A stretch of DNA of 64,000 nt from Tethya wilhelma (lineage: Eukaryota > Porifera > Demospongiae > Tethyida > Tethyidae), in NCBI GenBank assembly GCA_964030475.1, contig CAXIPT010000002.1, positions 4,534,669 to 4,598,668 of the forward strand, written 5' to 3'. The notes beneath the pieces were generated by a model. That model saw only the letters and a list, made by a program, of their open reading frames with translations, had not been told where the DNA came from and did not search any database. Shown piece after piece: positions 1 to 13,106 of this stretch. A program made the position numbers and the translations under genes. Position 1 is the stretch's first letter. The number at the start of each line of letters is the position of its first letter.

Positions 1-366
1 GACAGTGGTGATATTACAACAGCCATTGGACTAATATTACTAGTGACTTGTCTTGTAATCTCTCCATTACATAACATGATACAGGCTTGTTGTTTTTCAC
101 GTGAAATATTAAGTCACCGCTAAAGTAAAGTTTGTTTAAGTCAGTTTACAAATTGGCTACTTCTCAGGAGTAAACACACTGTGTTTACACCAACTCTAAT
201 TATCTCCTATGTATGTATTGCTAATCATTGTTAGTATGCTGATAATAGGACAATCAAAAGTAGTGGTTTTTTAGAGTGTCTTGTAAATCTACCACCTCGG
301 TTAAAAACACAAACACATCACAGGCTTCTTGACATGAAACTTCAATAACAAACAAAGACTGTATAC
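1..366 (-). other. PARD3: Intron 1 of the PAR-3-like gene (partial)
   Basis: On the minus strand this follows the GTATAC donor at 366-361. No further PAR-3 exon is recognisable before the window edge. The sequence is AT-rich and featureless. Confidence 0.6.
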
Positions 367-486
367 CTTGTCTACGACTTTCTTGAAGCGGGTTATGGCC
401 TTTTGAATCAGCTCCTTGACCGTCAGTTTCCCGTCTCCACACGGCACCAGGACTGGCGTATCACCAAACAACACTTGAATTCGCAT
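367..486 (-). CDS. PARD3: PAR-3 polarity protein, first coding exon (partial)
   Basis: Forty codons starting at the ATG at 486-484 match the conserved N-terminal oligomerisation (CR1/NTD) region of PAR-3, including the signature VPCGDG at residues 15-20 and the following helix LIQKAITRFKK. In animals this domain self-assembles PAR-3 into filaments at the apical cortex, where PAR-3 binds PAR-6 and aPKC to set cell polarity. The exon ends in phase 0 at a CAAG|GTATAC donor (367|366). An upstream in-frame TTG could add five residues, but the ATG places the protein exactly at the family start. The rest of the gene lies off the left edge. Confidence 0.82.
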
Positions 487-1071
487 ATCTTCTTCGCTCA
501 ATGTGTCTCTTCAAAGCTCACGCCAATAGTGTCATAATTAATATTTCGAGGCAGCTCTTTCAATAGCAACGGCCTAGAGAGGTCGAACTTTGAAATGCAG
601 AGTTTTTTCTCGCAATATTCTTCAAGTGAACTGTTTGGAATGACACTCAAAGAAAGCGACAGTTTGTTTCTGGCTGCGAGTGGGAGGGTTATGCTTTGAG
701 AGGCCGATCACAGCGCGCGAGGGAGGGGGCGCCGGGCTGGGGCTTCCGGGATCCGTGCTGTGTAATTAAAAATTTTGTGATGCGGAGCCGTGCACGGAGT
801 AGATGCACAATCAAGTGAGCGCGGCTCGTTAGAGAATTTACGGAAAATTTACAAACAAAGATGCAGCAAGAAAGGGGCGTTTCTTTTTCCGGTTATTTTT
901 TGGAGGAGGCGTGACGTGATTACGGCGAACTTCAAATAACACACGCCCACTTCGCAGTGGCTCTGATTGAGAGTAGATGTACCTTTGTGTTGTTACCTTT
1001 TGTGGAGCGTGCAAGAGAGAAGTTAACCACAACGGAGTCTGGAACTAGATGACCGTTTGCAGAACGGCACC
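487..1071. promoter_or_regulatory. Divergent promoter region between PAR-3 and chondroitin synthase
   Basis: The two start codons face away from each other 585 bp apart. The interval holds a GC-rich patch around 700-760 (GCGCGCGAGGGAGGGGGCG-like) in an otherwise AT-rich window. No TATA box or mapped start site can be named. Confidence 0.5.
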
Positions 1072-2390
1072 ATGTCCATGCGATGCGTGAGCAAATGTTT
1101 CATCGGGAGAACGTCCCGAGTCTATTTCATGCTGTTTCTAGGTGTCATTGTGGGCTTCGCGCTATCCACGATGTTACAGAGTCTGGATGTTGCCACTTTA
1201 CAAAGAACAATGAAACCACAACTTGAAAGAGTGCTAGATTACAGAACGCTAGAAAGCGACGCGAAACGAGTAGAATTCTCCAACCTAGACGCCGCAGCAG
1301 CCGAGTACGAGGGTAAGATCAACCTGGGAGATAATTATGATTATGAAAGACTCATGTTTAGTCATGACGAGCAGAGGGCCAAGGCCACTCCGTCTCACGT
1401 GCAGCAGGTGCCCCCATCAGCCGAGGATGCACCCAATGACCCTCGAAAACCAGGCAGAATGATGTTCGACAGTGCACATCCAAGTCCGAAGGTCGACGAG
1501 GACGTGAGATTAAGACAGCGGGAGTACCAGCGAGAGAACTGGCGAGGGAGGAACGTCCAAGAGACTAACGACGGGGGGCAACCCCCTAAGAAGCTCTCGG
1601 ATGAATTAGCTACCCGACAGACTGTACTAATAGCCGTCATCACCACGGTAACCCAGCTCATGTCACAGACGCTAGCCATCCAAGGAACATGGGCACCAGA
1701 AGCCACACAAGTGATCTATTTTGTTGGCGAGGTTCAAACGATGCCTCACCTTCCCCACGGGATGGTTGTGATACAACTGGAGGGGATCGACGACAAACTG
1801 GGCAGTTGGAACATGAAAGAGATTACCGTGATAAAGTACCTCATTGATCATTACCTTGATACAGTCGATTGGTTCTTAATTGTAGGGGATGAGGTGTATG
1901 TACAGACAGACAGACTGGAGAGGGTGCTCAACGGACTGGACGCCAGTTTGTCTGTCTATATGGGGCGAGCGGAGGGGTCATCAGAGGTCGAAGGTCATCG
2001 GCTGTGTACTACGGACCCCGGTGTGTTGTACAGTCGAGGGATGATGGACCGATTGAAGCCATACCTGCCTATGTGTTGGCCGGGTCAGGGGGACCAGGAC
2101 TCTCTGAGGGGATGCATCACAGCCATGAATGTACAGTGTACTCAGTCCACCGAGGTTAGTGCCCGGGTCAGGCTTTATAAGTGTATGTTATGATGTTATG
2201 ATAAAAGGATTGTGGTGTTTTTTTTTTATCTTTCTTAAAGATATTTTAGATCTATAAACGCTTGCATAGTTTAAACTGTTTCTGTGGATAGTGACGAATG
2301 CTGCTATGCTTCTTTTACAAGTGTCATGAAACTGTACAGTTTCATCTAACGATATTCCATAAGCCTCTAGGGATTAGAAATACCTCTGCT

Positions 2391-2432
<42 letters not shown>

Positions 2433-2744
2433 CGTAGCTATGTGTCAGTATTTGTGACTAAATACTCTATTGCTATGAATTGCAAGAAGTCAGTCATTTG
2501 TTGTGTGCAGAACTTAGTTAATGAGGCATGTAATGATACAAGTACACCAAGAATGCTGTCATGAAGATGAAGGACAGCTAGCACATGATTTACAGCTCCT
2601 GGAATTGTAGCAATTATTTTTATGTACAATAATCATCATTGTAGTTTATAATATTATAATTTTGGAGCATTATAATAAATGTTGCCTGGATCCACATGTG
2701 ATTCATCCTATTATTGTAATTGTAATTGTAACTCTCTCCCACTG

Positions 2745-2789
<45 letters not shown>

Positions 2790-3133
2790 GACTAAGATGT
2801 TGCATGGTCACTTCTACTTCATGATCAACTGCTTGTGCTTCAAGTTTGTCTAGCTTCTGGTCTTTAGCTCCTCCTGTAGGTTTTGTGTGAGGAGATGTTG
2901 CCAAACCAAGTCTTGTCAAATTAAGTGCTGTAGTTTAGATAGAGACTAAAATGTGAAGGGAAATATGTACAGGACATTGGTACAAACTGCACTAGTTTGG
3001 AATTTTTTTTCATGTGAAAATAAGATTGCTGAAATGAATGGTTTGTGTTTGAGGTTATGGACAGCTCGTATGTATTTTCTGTAAGCACTTTACGTACTAC
3101 ATGACTTGACTCCCACTCCCTCAACACTTGCAC

Positions 3134-3164
<31 letters not shown>

Positions 3165-4574
3165 CAGTTAGTAATGGCACTCATGTTAACATCTTGTTCA
3201 ACTCAAAGTTGGTTGTGTAGTGACAAGTGCAAGTGTGTTAATGCACACACACAAAGAAATCAAAGAAATTGTGTTTCTCTAGAAACCTGGATGACATTAT
3301 GGTACAGCTTTGCTCCCCCCTTGCTATTATGTAGCCAGCACTAGCTTCCTGGACAGGCAGTCAGCATGTGTGAGTTCATGGCTTGGACAAAAGCTCTGGG
3401 TACTGAATGTAACCAGAACACTGAATTCCCTTCAAACCAAGTGCTTTGTGTTCTAATTAAACCAATTTCTCATTGGTGGGCCACCACTAACAGCTGTTCC
3501 ATTGGTGACAATGGCACCAGTAGTGGAGGTATGTTTGGAATTACACAGTCGTTGGTATCTCAGCTCTCAGGTTCCCAATTAATAGCTCAGAGCTGTTTAT
3601 TGCTACACATAGGTACACCTCCCCCAATGAGCATTACATCATCCAACGGGGGAGTGATGTCATTGTCTCTAGAGGATAATGGGGGCTTTTCTTTTGCATA
3701 ACGAAACTTAAATGTCTGATGGTTTTGACAAACTTTGTAATAATAGTTCTGCTCTATAAATGTGCAATATTGGTGATTTTTTCTTAATGGGCTCTAAGAG
3801 TTGTGTGTGTGTATTTTGCCAATTCATCTAGCACTATGCTCCCAGTTTCACTGTACTAATCAGCCCATTGTTCTTCATGGCATGTAGCATTCACCATATG
3901 TTGTAGCTAACAACAGGTAGTGTACAATTTCCCTGTTTCACTTTTGAAATCACAAACACACACGTTGAAACTACAAACACCGGAGTGAGTTGACTTACTC
4001 CTGTTTTGTAAACAGTTGGTAGCCATATCTTTGACATGCATCCACCATTTTATATTGCCATTACTTCGTATTGTTGTCAATCCCTCATGAGTTAGAGCAG
4101 CTGCCTCGAACTGACAGTGTGAAGATATATGGAATGAAGTTGGGGGTCATTTTAGTATGCATCTTTGTCCATTTGTAGCAGTACAGTGCATGTACAGTGT
4201 TATTATAATATACTTGTGTGTACTGGCTGATGTTTTTTTTGTCAGAGTGTTCATTTTGATCTATGTATGTGTATAGTCTAGCACCAAAGGTTCGCTTGTC
4301 ATAATATTTTTATTCATCTTGTTCTTACAAGTTTATTTTTATGTCAAAATGAAGTTTTATTAGTGTGTGTGTGTGTGAGGGTGTGAGGGTGTGAGGGTGT
4401 GACGTCCCCTAGTGAATATGATCTAGTGTCTGTGAAGAGCGTCAGATATCAGATATTCATTGGATGATAATTGACATTCATATGTCATTCATACAATACT
4501 CTTGAGGACTAAGTTGTGTATAATTATACAGTGATCTGTTATTGTATAATGGGGATCATATTGCACTAAATGTA

Positions 4575-4619
<45 letters not shown>

Positions 4620-6105
4620 CAGTGAACTGTTTATCTCAAACGCCAAATCGATCGTTGAATCTCAAAATCTCTTCTCAAGAAAGGACCTGTCAAAAGCCAT
4701 CATTATCCATCCAGTCAAATACCCCAAGTATCTCTACAGAGTTCACAGCTACTTCAAAGAACTAGAGTACAACTCTTCCATGGAGAGAGCCAAAGCTGCT
4801 TCCAACACCATCCGCGACGCTCACCCCTTTATACCCTCGTACCTACGATCCTCCTTCAAGACCACACCCACTGTCACAGCCTCAAAACCTCCACCACCCT
4901 CACCGAGCACAGCTCCCAAGGCGGACAAAGTGGGGGGAGGGGGAGGAGTCGTCATACGACCAAGGAATGTTCCAAAGAACAAGTTCGAGGTGAACAGCTG
5001 GGAGTACTTCAACCAGACGAGGCTCATGACCATCATGAACGAGAGTCCTGCCCGAGGGATCATAGGAGGGATCAGAGAGGAAGCCAGATATGCACTCACG
5101 AAGGCAATCTATCTCGCTAATCAAGGAGTTCCCCAAAACCAGCGATACGTGTTTGACAAGCTAGAGAACGGCTATCACAGAGTGGATCCCATGAGAGGTA
5201 GTGAGTTTATACTGGACTTTGTCTTTCGACGGCAATCAAACAGAGGGACAAAGATCAGGAAAAGGCTGGCCATATTGAGACCGTACCACGAGACAGTTGT
5301 GCCAGTGGACAGTCCGGAAATGCTACCGACTGTGAACTTTGTTGTTGTGCTGTCTGGTTTGAGTCACAGGCTGGAGCATTTCCTGACGCAGTACGAGCAG
5401 AATGTCCTCCAAGCTGGAGAGGACGCCACTCTCACAATAGCACTGTTTGACAGTCCAGATGCTTCTCAAGTGCGAAGGTTAATTAGTCAATATTCGTCTC
5501 GTTACCAAGGGGCTAAGATGACGGTGGTCGACGCCCCTGGGGAGTTTGCCAGAGGGGTGGGACTACACAGGGGGGTGGAGCAGTTCAATGATAATGACCT
5601 CTTGTTTCTTGTCGACGTGGATTTGGACATTTCTACAGATTTTCTCCAGCGATGTCGTCTGAACACCATCCCAAAGAAACAAGTCTACTTTCCGATCTTT
5701 TTCAAACTCTACAATCCCGATTTCGTTCAAAAATATCACCGTGGCAACGCCTCCATGTTCATCACCCGTCACAACGGTCACTGGGCTCACTACTCCTACG
5801 GCATGGTATGCCTCTACGCCTCAGATTATCGGAAGACGGGAGGTTTTGACACCTCCATGAAAGGCTGGGGGGAGGAAGATGTCGACCTCTTCAATAAAGT
5901 GTTAGAGAAAGGACTCGAAGTGTTTAGAGCACCTGATCCCGGACTGATCCACAACTGGCACAGAAAGATGTGCAATAAACAGACAGTGACAACCAATGCA
6001 GCGTACGAACATTGCTTACAGTCGAAAGGAGAGAACTTGGCGGACAGAATTGAGTTAGCGCAGTATGTGTTTGAGAATGAGCTGGGCAAAGGTAACGTCT
6101 TATAG
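1072..6105 (+). CDS. CHSY: Chondroitin sulfate synthase (CHSY/CHPF family)
   Basis: Two exons, 1072-2154 and 4618-6105 (phase-0 intron), give 856 residues; vertebrate CHSY1 is about 800. Residues 17-37 form the signal anchor of a type II Golgi protein. The N-terminal GT31-like half (about 175-360) corresponds to the glucuronosyltransferase domain. The C-terminal GT7-like half (about 600-850) corresponds to the GalNAc transferase. The C-terminal DxD is intact (DVDLD, 694-698) and is followed by the GWGEEDVDLF motif. In the N-terminal half the usual acidic triad is GDE (272-274). Chondroitin polymerisation normally needs both activities, and CHPF-type partners have weakened sites, so this copy may act in a heteromeric pair. 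The start was chosen at ATG 1072 (CACCATGT context); an upstream in-frame TTG is unlikely. A donor-like GGTAACG near 6094 means the last few residues could differ. Confidence 0.88.
2155..4617 (+). repeat. Chondroitin synthase intron with microsatellites
   Basis: This 2.46-kb intron holds (TG)n at about 2394-2429, (CT)n at about 2747-2785, (GT)n at about 3135-3164, short GTGTGAGG repeats near 4375-4402, and (CA)n at 4573-4616 ending exactly at the acceptor AG (4616-4617). Open frames inside it show no protein similarity that I recognise. Confidence 0.85.
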
Positions 6106-6731
6106 CAGTTCTAGTTGGAGGGTAGTTTTCTAATTGATGCACAGGAAATTGCAAGATGATTTGTACACGTCTTGATTGCTTTTTTTTATCCAGTTATTCA
6201 TTTGAATATTTATAATTGTCTGTTTGTTTCTGGCCATTGTCTCTATGTATGTATGTATGTATGTATTATACTCAGTGCTGTCCGTCCGTCAGTTATACAT
6301 GATACCATTATAATATTACTATGTACCCACCTCTCTATTTATGTGAATGTTAGCACCTGATTATGATCTAGCTGCATGCATGGATGATCGAAATATGCAT
6401 ACTATAATTATTATTCAAATTACGAAACAAAGACCAAAAAAAATTATAACTTAGTTATATATAACAGAGTTATTACTAATGTGCGATATATACACACACA
6501 ATGTCATGCATGGAAAAGTGCTCATTTTCTACACATAATCTAGCCACAATCTAATTACAAGTGATCATTCATTATTATTAACAATAGTAACAAATTATTA
6601 TACAAATTATAAAACAGACGCTCTAAATCAAAAACAAGCCATTTGATGGCACATACAAAAACTTTAACAACAATAAGCTACTTAATGTTGCTATGGTAAC
6701 ACAACAAAGGATGACATCATCGATTATCCCA
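6106..6731. other. Intergenic, convergent 3' ends
   Basis: AT-rich spacer between the chondroitin synthase stop and the stop of the minus-strand membrane protein. It contains a short (ATGT)n run near 6245-6264. I see no gene in it. Confidence 0.6.
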
Positions 6732-7309
6732 CTAGAGGTAGCGGGTGAAGCTGTAGATGCCCGTCTGGAAGAGAATGAGAGCCAGGAATGTGAAGGTCAC
6801 CACCACCAGCCACACCAACCAGGGGTAGATGGGGATCCCGAACATGGTAGCCTGAGGGGAGGGGGGGAGGGAGATGAAATGGGACATTATGGACAGAGAA
6901 AGAGGAAAATTATATTTACAAGAAAATGGAGGACTATTTGGAGATATCTTTCTACGATTGGATGCCGTGTGTTCTCAAGTAAGACATTCAAGTGTCGACT
7001 ATTACATGCTGTAGCTATAACGTCCGACCCTTCACCAATACAAGGCTATGAATGGCACAACACAGCATAATATTCTGAGTACTAAACTGAAAGTCAAAAG
7101 GTCACAAAAGTTCACCCATATGCCACCAATAGACCACGACTGCATGTGCGCTACATGTGGAGCCACTCACTCTCATCCTGACGGCTTGGGTCAGACTAAG
7201 GTAGGAGTCCAGGTCAATCTGAGGAGAGTGAACGTACCGAAGGGGGCGAGACCTTATCTCGGGACCAGTTGCCTTCAGCTTGTTGCAAGCATCAGTGACA
7301 CGGGCAGCC

Positions 7310-7366
<57 letters not shown>

Positions 7367-10309
7367 AGGACGTTCATTATGTAGTTGGAATAAAACCATG
7401 AATCGCATAAACATGAAAAATTTAACATACGAAAAAATTTTAACACAAAATTTTGCGATTTATGGCAGTCAATATGAAGGTGAATCTTGTTCTATATCTC
7501 AGCCTAAGAAGATTGTACAAAGTTAGGACTTGCGCCATTGCGATCAGCTCAAAGAGATCTTTCAAATGGTGTGCTTTATTTCAAAGTCTTAAAAATGGCC
7601 ATTTTTTGAAAAAAATCGCACTCGACCATGGGCTATAGTTCATGGTATTGCACAAATTTGATGATCATGAATTTAGTAAAAAAAACTAAACCATTTGAAA
7701 GATCTCTTTTAGCTGATCACAATGGTACCAATCCCAGCTTCATACGACCTTCCTAGGCTGAGATATTAAGTCAAACATTATTCTAAATTGGCAACAAAAT
7801 ACTTCCAATCGATGTCAATTCCAATCGATGTCAATTTTGAAATACAACTTGATATCTCAGCCTAGGAAGGTCGTATGACAATGGGACTTGCACCATTGCG
7901 ATCAGCTCAAAGAGATCTTTCAAAAGATGTGCTTTATTAAAAAGGTTACAAAATGGCCATTTTTTGAAAAAAAAACGCACTCGACCATGGGCTATAGTTC
8001 ATGGTATTGAACAAATTTGATGATCATGAATTTAGTGAAAAACAAAAACCATTTTAAAGATCTCATTGAGCTGATTGCAATGGTACCAATCCCAGCTTCA
8101 TACGACCTTCCTAGGCTGAGATATTAGGTCAAACATTATTCCAAATAGGCAACAAAATACTCTCAATCGATGTCAATTTTAGAATAATTGTTGGACTTGA
8201 TATCTCAGCCTAGGAAGGTCGTATAACAGTGGGACTTGCACCATTGCGATCAGCTCAAAGAGATCATTCAAATGATGTGCTTTATTTCAAAGTCTTAAAA
8301 ATGGTCATTTTTTGAAAAAAATCGCACTCAACCATGGGCTATAGTTCATGGTATCGGACAAATTTGATGATCATAAATTTAGTGAAAAACTAGATCATTT
8401 AAAAGATCTCTGAGAGCTGATTGCAATGGTACCAATCTCAGCTTCATACGACCTTCCTAGGCTAAGATATTAGGTCTAACATTATTCCAAATAGGCAACA
8501 AAATACTCCCAATCGATGTCAATTTTAGAATAATTGTTGGACTTGATATCTCAGCCTAGGAAGGTCGTATGACAATGGGACTTGCACCATTGTGATCAGC
8601 TCAAAGAGATCTTTAGCAGTGCTCCACTTGCAGCTCACCTGTATGAAAGGGAAGAAGACCAGAGCCGTCCAGAGGATGACATTGAAGGATGCTGTCACCG
8701 TGGCCAGCTCATCATTTGGAATAGACTTACTACTGATCTTATCAAGGTTGATCATACCTGCAGCAATGTAGCAACTCTATTTAATGCACACCAGTAAAAT
8801 GTTTAATGTGTGCAAATAATGCATGAGGAATTGGTAAATTGTACTCTAGCTGCATGATCTCAAAATAGGTCAAAATTCTATTTAATGCCCCCCATTCCTT
8901 ACCAACAATGGCAGCTGAGCCTAGGTTGAAGAGAATGAGTGCAGTAGCAGTGGCCGTCTTGCCGTTCAACACTCTCAGATACTGTCTGCACTCTAGAATA
9001 TCCTGCACAAAAAGACCATGTTCATAATACCAGTATAAAAGACCACATTCACAATATACCAGAATAAAACACCACATTCACAGAATGCAGAATAAAAGAC
9101 CAAATTTACAATACCAAAATAAAAGACCATGTACATTATGAAGTCTAGCTACACACACACACACGTATGTACACATTAGTTTCAATATCGGTACAAGAGC
9201 CCACATCCTAACCTTGATTGCAGCGTCCATATCGTTATACTCCTTATCAGCCACCAGCCTCCGGACAGCCCTCAGGAGATAGATGTTCATCTCACTTTGG
9301 GCAGCGTAGTTCACCACAGCAGAGACGTAGACAGTGTCGAAGAACAGGAACCCAATGATAGCAAATATCACCAGGACTATCTTTCCTGCCATCTTGAACC
9401 TATTTATAGAACAGGTTATAGAGTAGGTTGTGATACCAGTGAAAATCTATTTATAGAATGGATTTATAATGATGTAATGGTGATGTCGCTAGTGGCTCAC
9501 ATGGTGGAAGCGTTCCAAGTGATAATGGTACGGTCATTCCACAATTCCACTGAAAATGATGTCATCAAACGCACACCAAGGGACAAGATTATCCACGCAA
9601 GACCCGCCAAGAGAAAACAGCTACAAAGGGGTTAAAAATTCAATAAATGTACACACAAACACAGCACAGTTTACTGGAGCACTTGTCAGCACATGACTGG
9701 TTGATAACACGAAGCAATAACTCACCCAATGGTGGTAATCAACCACCAGTTGTGCTTGGGGTCCTTATGTTCTGTATGAGCATTCTTTACAAACACCTAG
9801 CAACATATGCAGTAACCATGGTAACACATAAGCCACACCCAAAGATGTTGAATGCCATATGCACCTTTTCAGCGAGATTGGAGAGGTATTCTGTTTCGTC
9901 CTTCGAGAAAAGGTAAAGTCCGAAGAGATAGGAGGCAAGAAGGAGCAAGTCGGGCAAGATGAAGTTACTGATGATGTGATCCCTACACATTACCACACTG
10001 AGGTTAGTAGAAGGGTTGAGGCTACCAGGAGCAAACTGAAATGAAGAAGAAAGGCTGGTGAGTCAAAAAGAATGTGAAACTGAACTTTTATCATGTGAAA
10101 ATGAGGAACTAGTTTGATCTACGATTTTATGAGTGAAAAGAGGAAAATAGTTTTTGGCTGACATTATTACCGTATCTCGTCGGAAGCAGGAGAGAATCTG
10201 TGTTATGAAGGTGGTGAGGATGACCAGAACCCAGAATGAGATGAGCAGGAACCGAATCACTTTGAGCAGTCTGCTGTCACCATCACGAGAAAATGGAGTC
10301 CAACCCAAC

Positions 10310-10356
<47 letters not shown>

Positions 10357-10863
10357 AATGGTGGTACAACTAAGGAGTGTGTGTGTATAGCTTTAGGTTG
10401 GTTATCTTACAATCTTCAAAACCATTCTGTAGGGAGTAAGAACATACTTCTCACACTTCTCAAGGGCAACGGCTATTGGATCTGATCCCTGCGTGTATGT
10501 GTGTGTGTGTGTGTGTGTGTACAAACACTGTTAAAATGGGTAAACATGTGTACATATGCATGGGTGGGTACAAAACCTGCTATATAAATTTCAAGTAGTT
10601 TTGTGCACATTTCAACTGATAAACTGTCTTACTTATGCGTATTTCTACACATAGAGGGGGGAGGGGGCAGCTATCCCTACCTGATCTGTAATAGCAACGA
10701 ACTCATCGTTCCCTGAGAAGAGTGGGGGGTCCGATCCTGTCCTCTCTGTGGTACCGCTGGTGCTCCTGAAGCGAACGTTCACGTCTGAATCGAGAGACGT
10801 GTAGCTGGCGGTAATTTCCTCACGAGATATGGTAGCTTCATCGTTTAAACCATCCACAGACAT
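6732..10863 (-). CDS. Seven-helix membrane protein, gustatory-receptor-like candidate
   Basis: Eleven exons join without a frame break: 10863-10681, 10488-10411, 10308-10171, 10035-9865, 9784-9726, 9620-9501, 9399-9213, 9002-8903, 8757-8639, 7308-7171 and 6851-6732 (stop TAG 6734-6732), giving 470 residues. There is no signal peptide. Hydrophobic spans lie near 100-127, 154-177, 211-231, 255-280, 330-346, 366-385 and 438-461. The long acidic N-terminus, the long amphipathic segment between helices 4 and 5 (about 281-330) and the short tail after helix 7 match the topology of GRL proteins, the animal-wide relatives of insect gustatory receptors. The segment before helix 7 (AARVTDACNKLKATGPEIR, then LDSYLSLTQAV, then MFGIPI) resembles my recollection of GRL proteins. 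Ligand and function are unknown; an unrelated 7-helix family is possible. The start is ATG 10863; an upstream GTG is not used. Confidence 0.6.
7312..7365 (-). repeat. (CT)n abutting a 3' splice site
   Basis: On the coding (minus) strand this is a long (CT)n run directly upstream of the acceptor of exon 10 (exon starts at 7308). Confidence 0.85.
7480..8615. repeat. About 350-bp tandem repeat, three to four copies, intron 9 of the GRL-like gene
   Basis: Units start with a block reading ATATCTCAGCCTAGGAAGG near 7493, 7850, 8199 and 8545, a period of about 350 bp. The other half of each unit carries the same block inverted (CCTTCCTAGGCTGAGATAT near 7740, 8093, 8447), so each unit is a large imperfect palindrome. 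The last copy stops within about 25 bp of the exon 9 donor. The same family recurs at 31983-33010. Confidence 0.88.
10311..10354 (-). repeat. (CT)n abutting a 3' splice site
   Basis: A (CT)n tract on the coding strand runs straight into the TAG acceptor of exon 3 of the GRL-like gene (exon starts at 10308). Confidence 0.85.
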
Positions 10864-11015
10864 CTTCAATGATCTTCTGCAGGCCACTGAGTGAGCAGAT
10901 CAGAGCTAGCTTGCTTGCTATGAGCTATGGAGGACAAAACACTGACGTAATTGTGATACAATAGCTCCGAGTCGTGCGCATGCGCACATAATTATTATTA
11001 TCATTATTACGAAGT
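10864..11015. promoter_or_regulatory. Divergent promoter with an NRF-1 palindrome
   Basis: TGCGCATGCGCA at 10975-10986 is a perfect NRF-1-type palindrome, and TGACGTAA (CRE-like) lies near 10943. It sits upstream of the minus-strand GRL-like start and just before a plus-strand spliced-looking exon ending at a CATG|GTAAGT donor near 11128. Confidence 0.55.
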
Positions 11016-11740
11016 TTGAAAGTTGGAAGAAAATTTCGAGCGAAGAAGAAGGCTACTGGCAGTTCTCTTGTAACCGAGACTCCCGACCCAGTCAGCTCTT
11101 CGCTATCTACTCTTGCCTCACCCCATGGTAAGTATTGGAGCTGCTTGCCAGATTTACCGCCGCAACTGATTTTGTACTTGTGTTGGCGGCAAACGTTTTT
11201 TTTTTTTTAGGAGTGTGCAAAACTTGATTTCTCTCTCTTTATCTCCTTTTGTTTCTCTACACAGGTACGGTCTACCGCTAGAGAGACTGATGTCCATGAC
11301 AGTTTCTTGATCAGAATGGCACTGATTTTTAGCAGTTACACGTGGCCGCCTCGGTAGGTTCACCACTGGATTTTTCAGTGCGCAAATTTTATCTCCTGTT
11401 GTTTCTTTCTACTCAGGTACAGCAAAGATTTATAGGCTACAGCTCTATCTCAAGTGTTGGCTAGAAATCGCGCTTGGTTTTCGACGGTATCTCTTTGGTG
11501 AGTTCATGAATATTAATAATTTATTTTCTCTTGTCGACGTACGGCATTAGCTAACTTAATTAGCGGTAGTATCGTGAAAGGGTCGGGGCGGGGTGTTATT
11601 ACACGGTGCCCTGTAGCAGTATATACGCTACTGTTTCAATTGAGTCCAGGTGTGGGATATTTGTGTCTAGGCTAAACTTAACAGTACAGTCAATAGCATG
11701 GGTCAGGTAGATCTTTGAGAAAATTGCCATGACATCTAAA

Positions 11741-11962
11741 ATCAATCTGGCTTGAGAATGCTGGTAGAAAAACTTGAATAACTTTCTAAATGTCCAACTG
11801 GTTCAAAATTTCAAGCAAAGCGCTCGATCTCCCCGTCCTTTTGGTTGCTTTTTCAGCTTCCTACACCTTACCAAAAGTTAGCTATTTTGTCCCATAGAAA
11901 AAGTATGGTTATGAATCTCATTAATTCACTTCTGGCAGCATTCTCAAACCAGATGGACTTTA
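11741..11962. repeat. Dispersed MITE-like repeat, copy 1
   Basis: About 220 bp bounded by related inverted ends: CTGGCTTGAGAATGCTG on the left and CAGCATTCTCAAACCAG on the right. Diverged copies occur at about 23045-23265 (plus) and 30075-30215 (minus). Confidence 0.7.
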
Positions 11963-12540
11963 ACCCTTTGAGCGCACACTAATAATTCAATAATTTCACT
12001 GCTATCACGTAATGTGCAATAATGTGCGAACACAGTTGCAAGTTTTAGCTCGATTTTTGCAAGCTAAGCAATTACTACTAAACTATATTCGAATAGGTAA
12101 GGGACTCACTAGTAGTATACTCAAGTTAAAAGCTAGAGGTGTGGCATTGCAGTTTGCAATGAATTGCTAATAGTCACGATTGTCGCGATTGTGATGATCG
12201 GTTTTAGAGCAACATTTTCTCCACAGCCCTTTGGAGCACAAGCTTAAAACTTGCAGCGTAGGTGCAGGGATAGTTGGGCTATATAGGCATAGCATCGCTT
12301 TTGAAAGCTTGGGTAGCAAACTAGAAAAAAAGCCTTAGATGTGAAGGGATATTAGTGCGTCAGACCCACTCGCCAAACTTGTTTTTTTTTTTGTTTTTTT
12401 TTCTGAGAAAAGCTGGATTGGTGCACTGTTGCTTACACCATGGTAGTTTGACTATTGCTCAGTTGCATCATGAAATGAACTTTGTCTAGCTGCTACTATA
12501 AAAGAACTACAAAAAGAAAGGCGTAGCTACTCATTGAGCG

Positions 12541-12595
12541 TATATATATACGCTCACCTCGAAATTGTGCGTATATATACGCTCACCAGGTTCAA
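12541..12595. repeat. Short palindromes GAGCGTATATATATACGCTC
   Basis: GAGCGTATATATATACGCTC is self-complementary. A second partial copy (GCGTATATATACGC) follows about 20 bp later. Confidence 0.7.
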
Positions 12596-12777
12596 ACGGT
12601 AAAGTACTTGGTTTTCATTGGTCAAGTGACTACAACTAGTGATCCTATACTTCCTGTCACTAATAGGTCTGGTTTGGAGAGATTAAAAGACTGCAGATCA
12701 TTGAGCAACAAGACCAAAGTTTTGTTCAGGAAAAGACATTACACCTTGATTCAGTGTAAGTGTATGTGTTCTCTCTC

Positions 12778-12829
<52 letters not shown>

Positions 12830-12839
12830 TCTGTCTGTA

Positions 12840-13060
12840 TCACACACACACACACACACATACACAAAAAGACCACATACGCTTACATTGAATCAAGGGC
12901 TGCAGAGTTACTGCATGCATTTGGAGCAGGGAAGTGAATGTAAACAGCGCTGCGTCTCTGACCAGTGTCTGGACTGTGACTTGTTCACAACTAGCTTCCC
13001 TGCTCCCAATGCCTGCAGTTACCCTGCAGCCCTTGATTCAATGTAAGTGTATGTGTTCTC

Positions 13061-13106
<46 letters not shown>

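Noticed and set aside
3366..3701. 111-codon open frame inside the chondroitin synthase intron
   Set aside because: No recognisable domain, no plausible promoter, lies within a well-supported intron.
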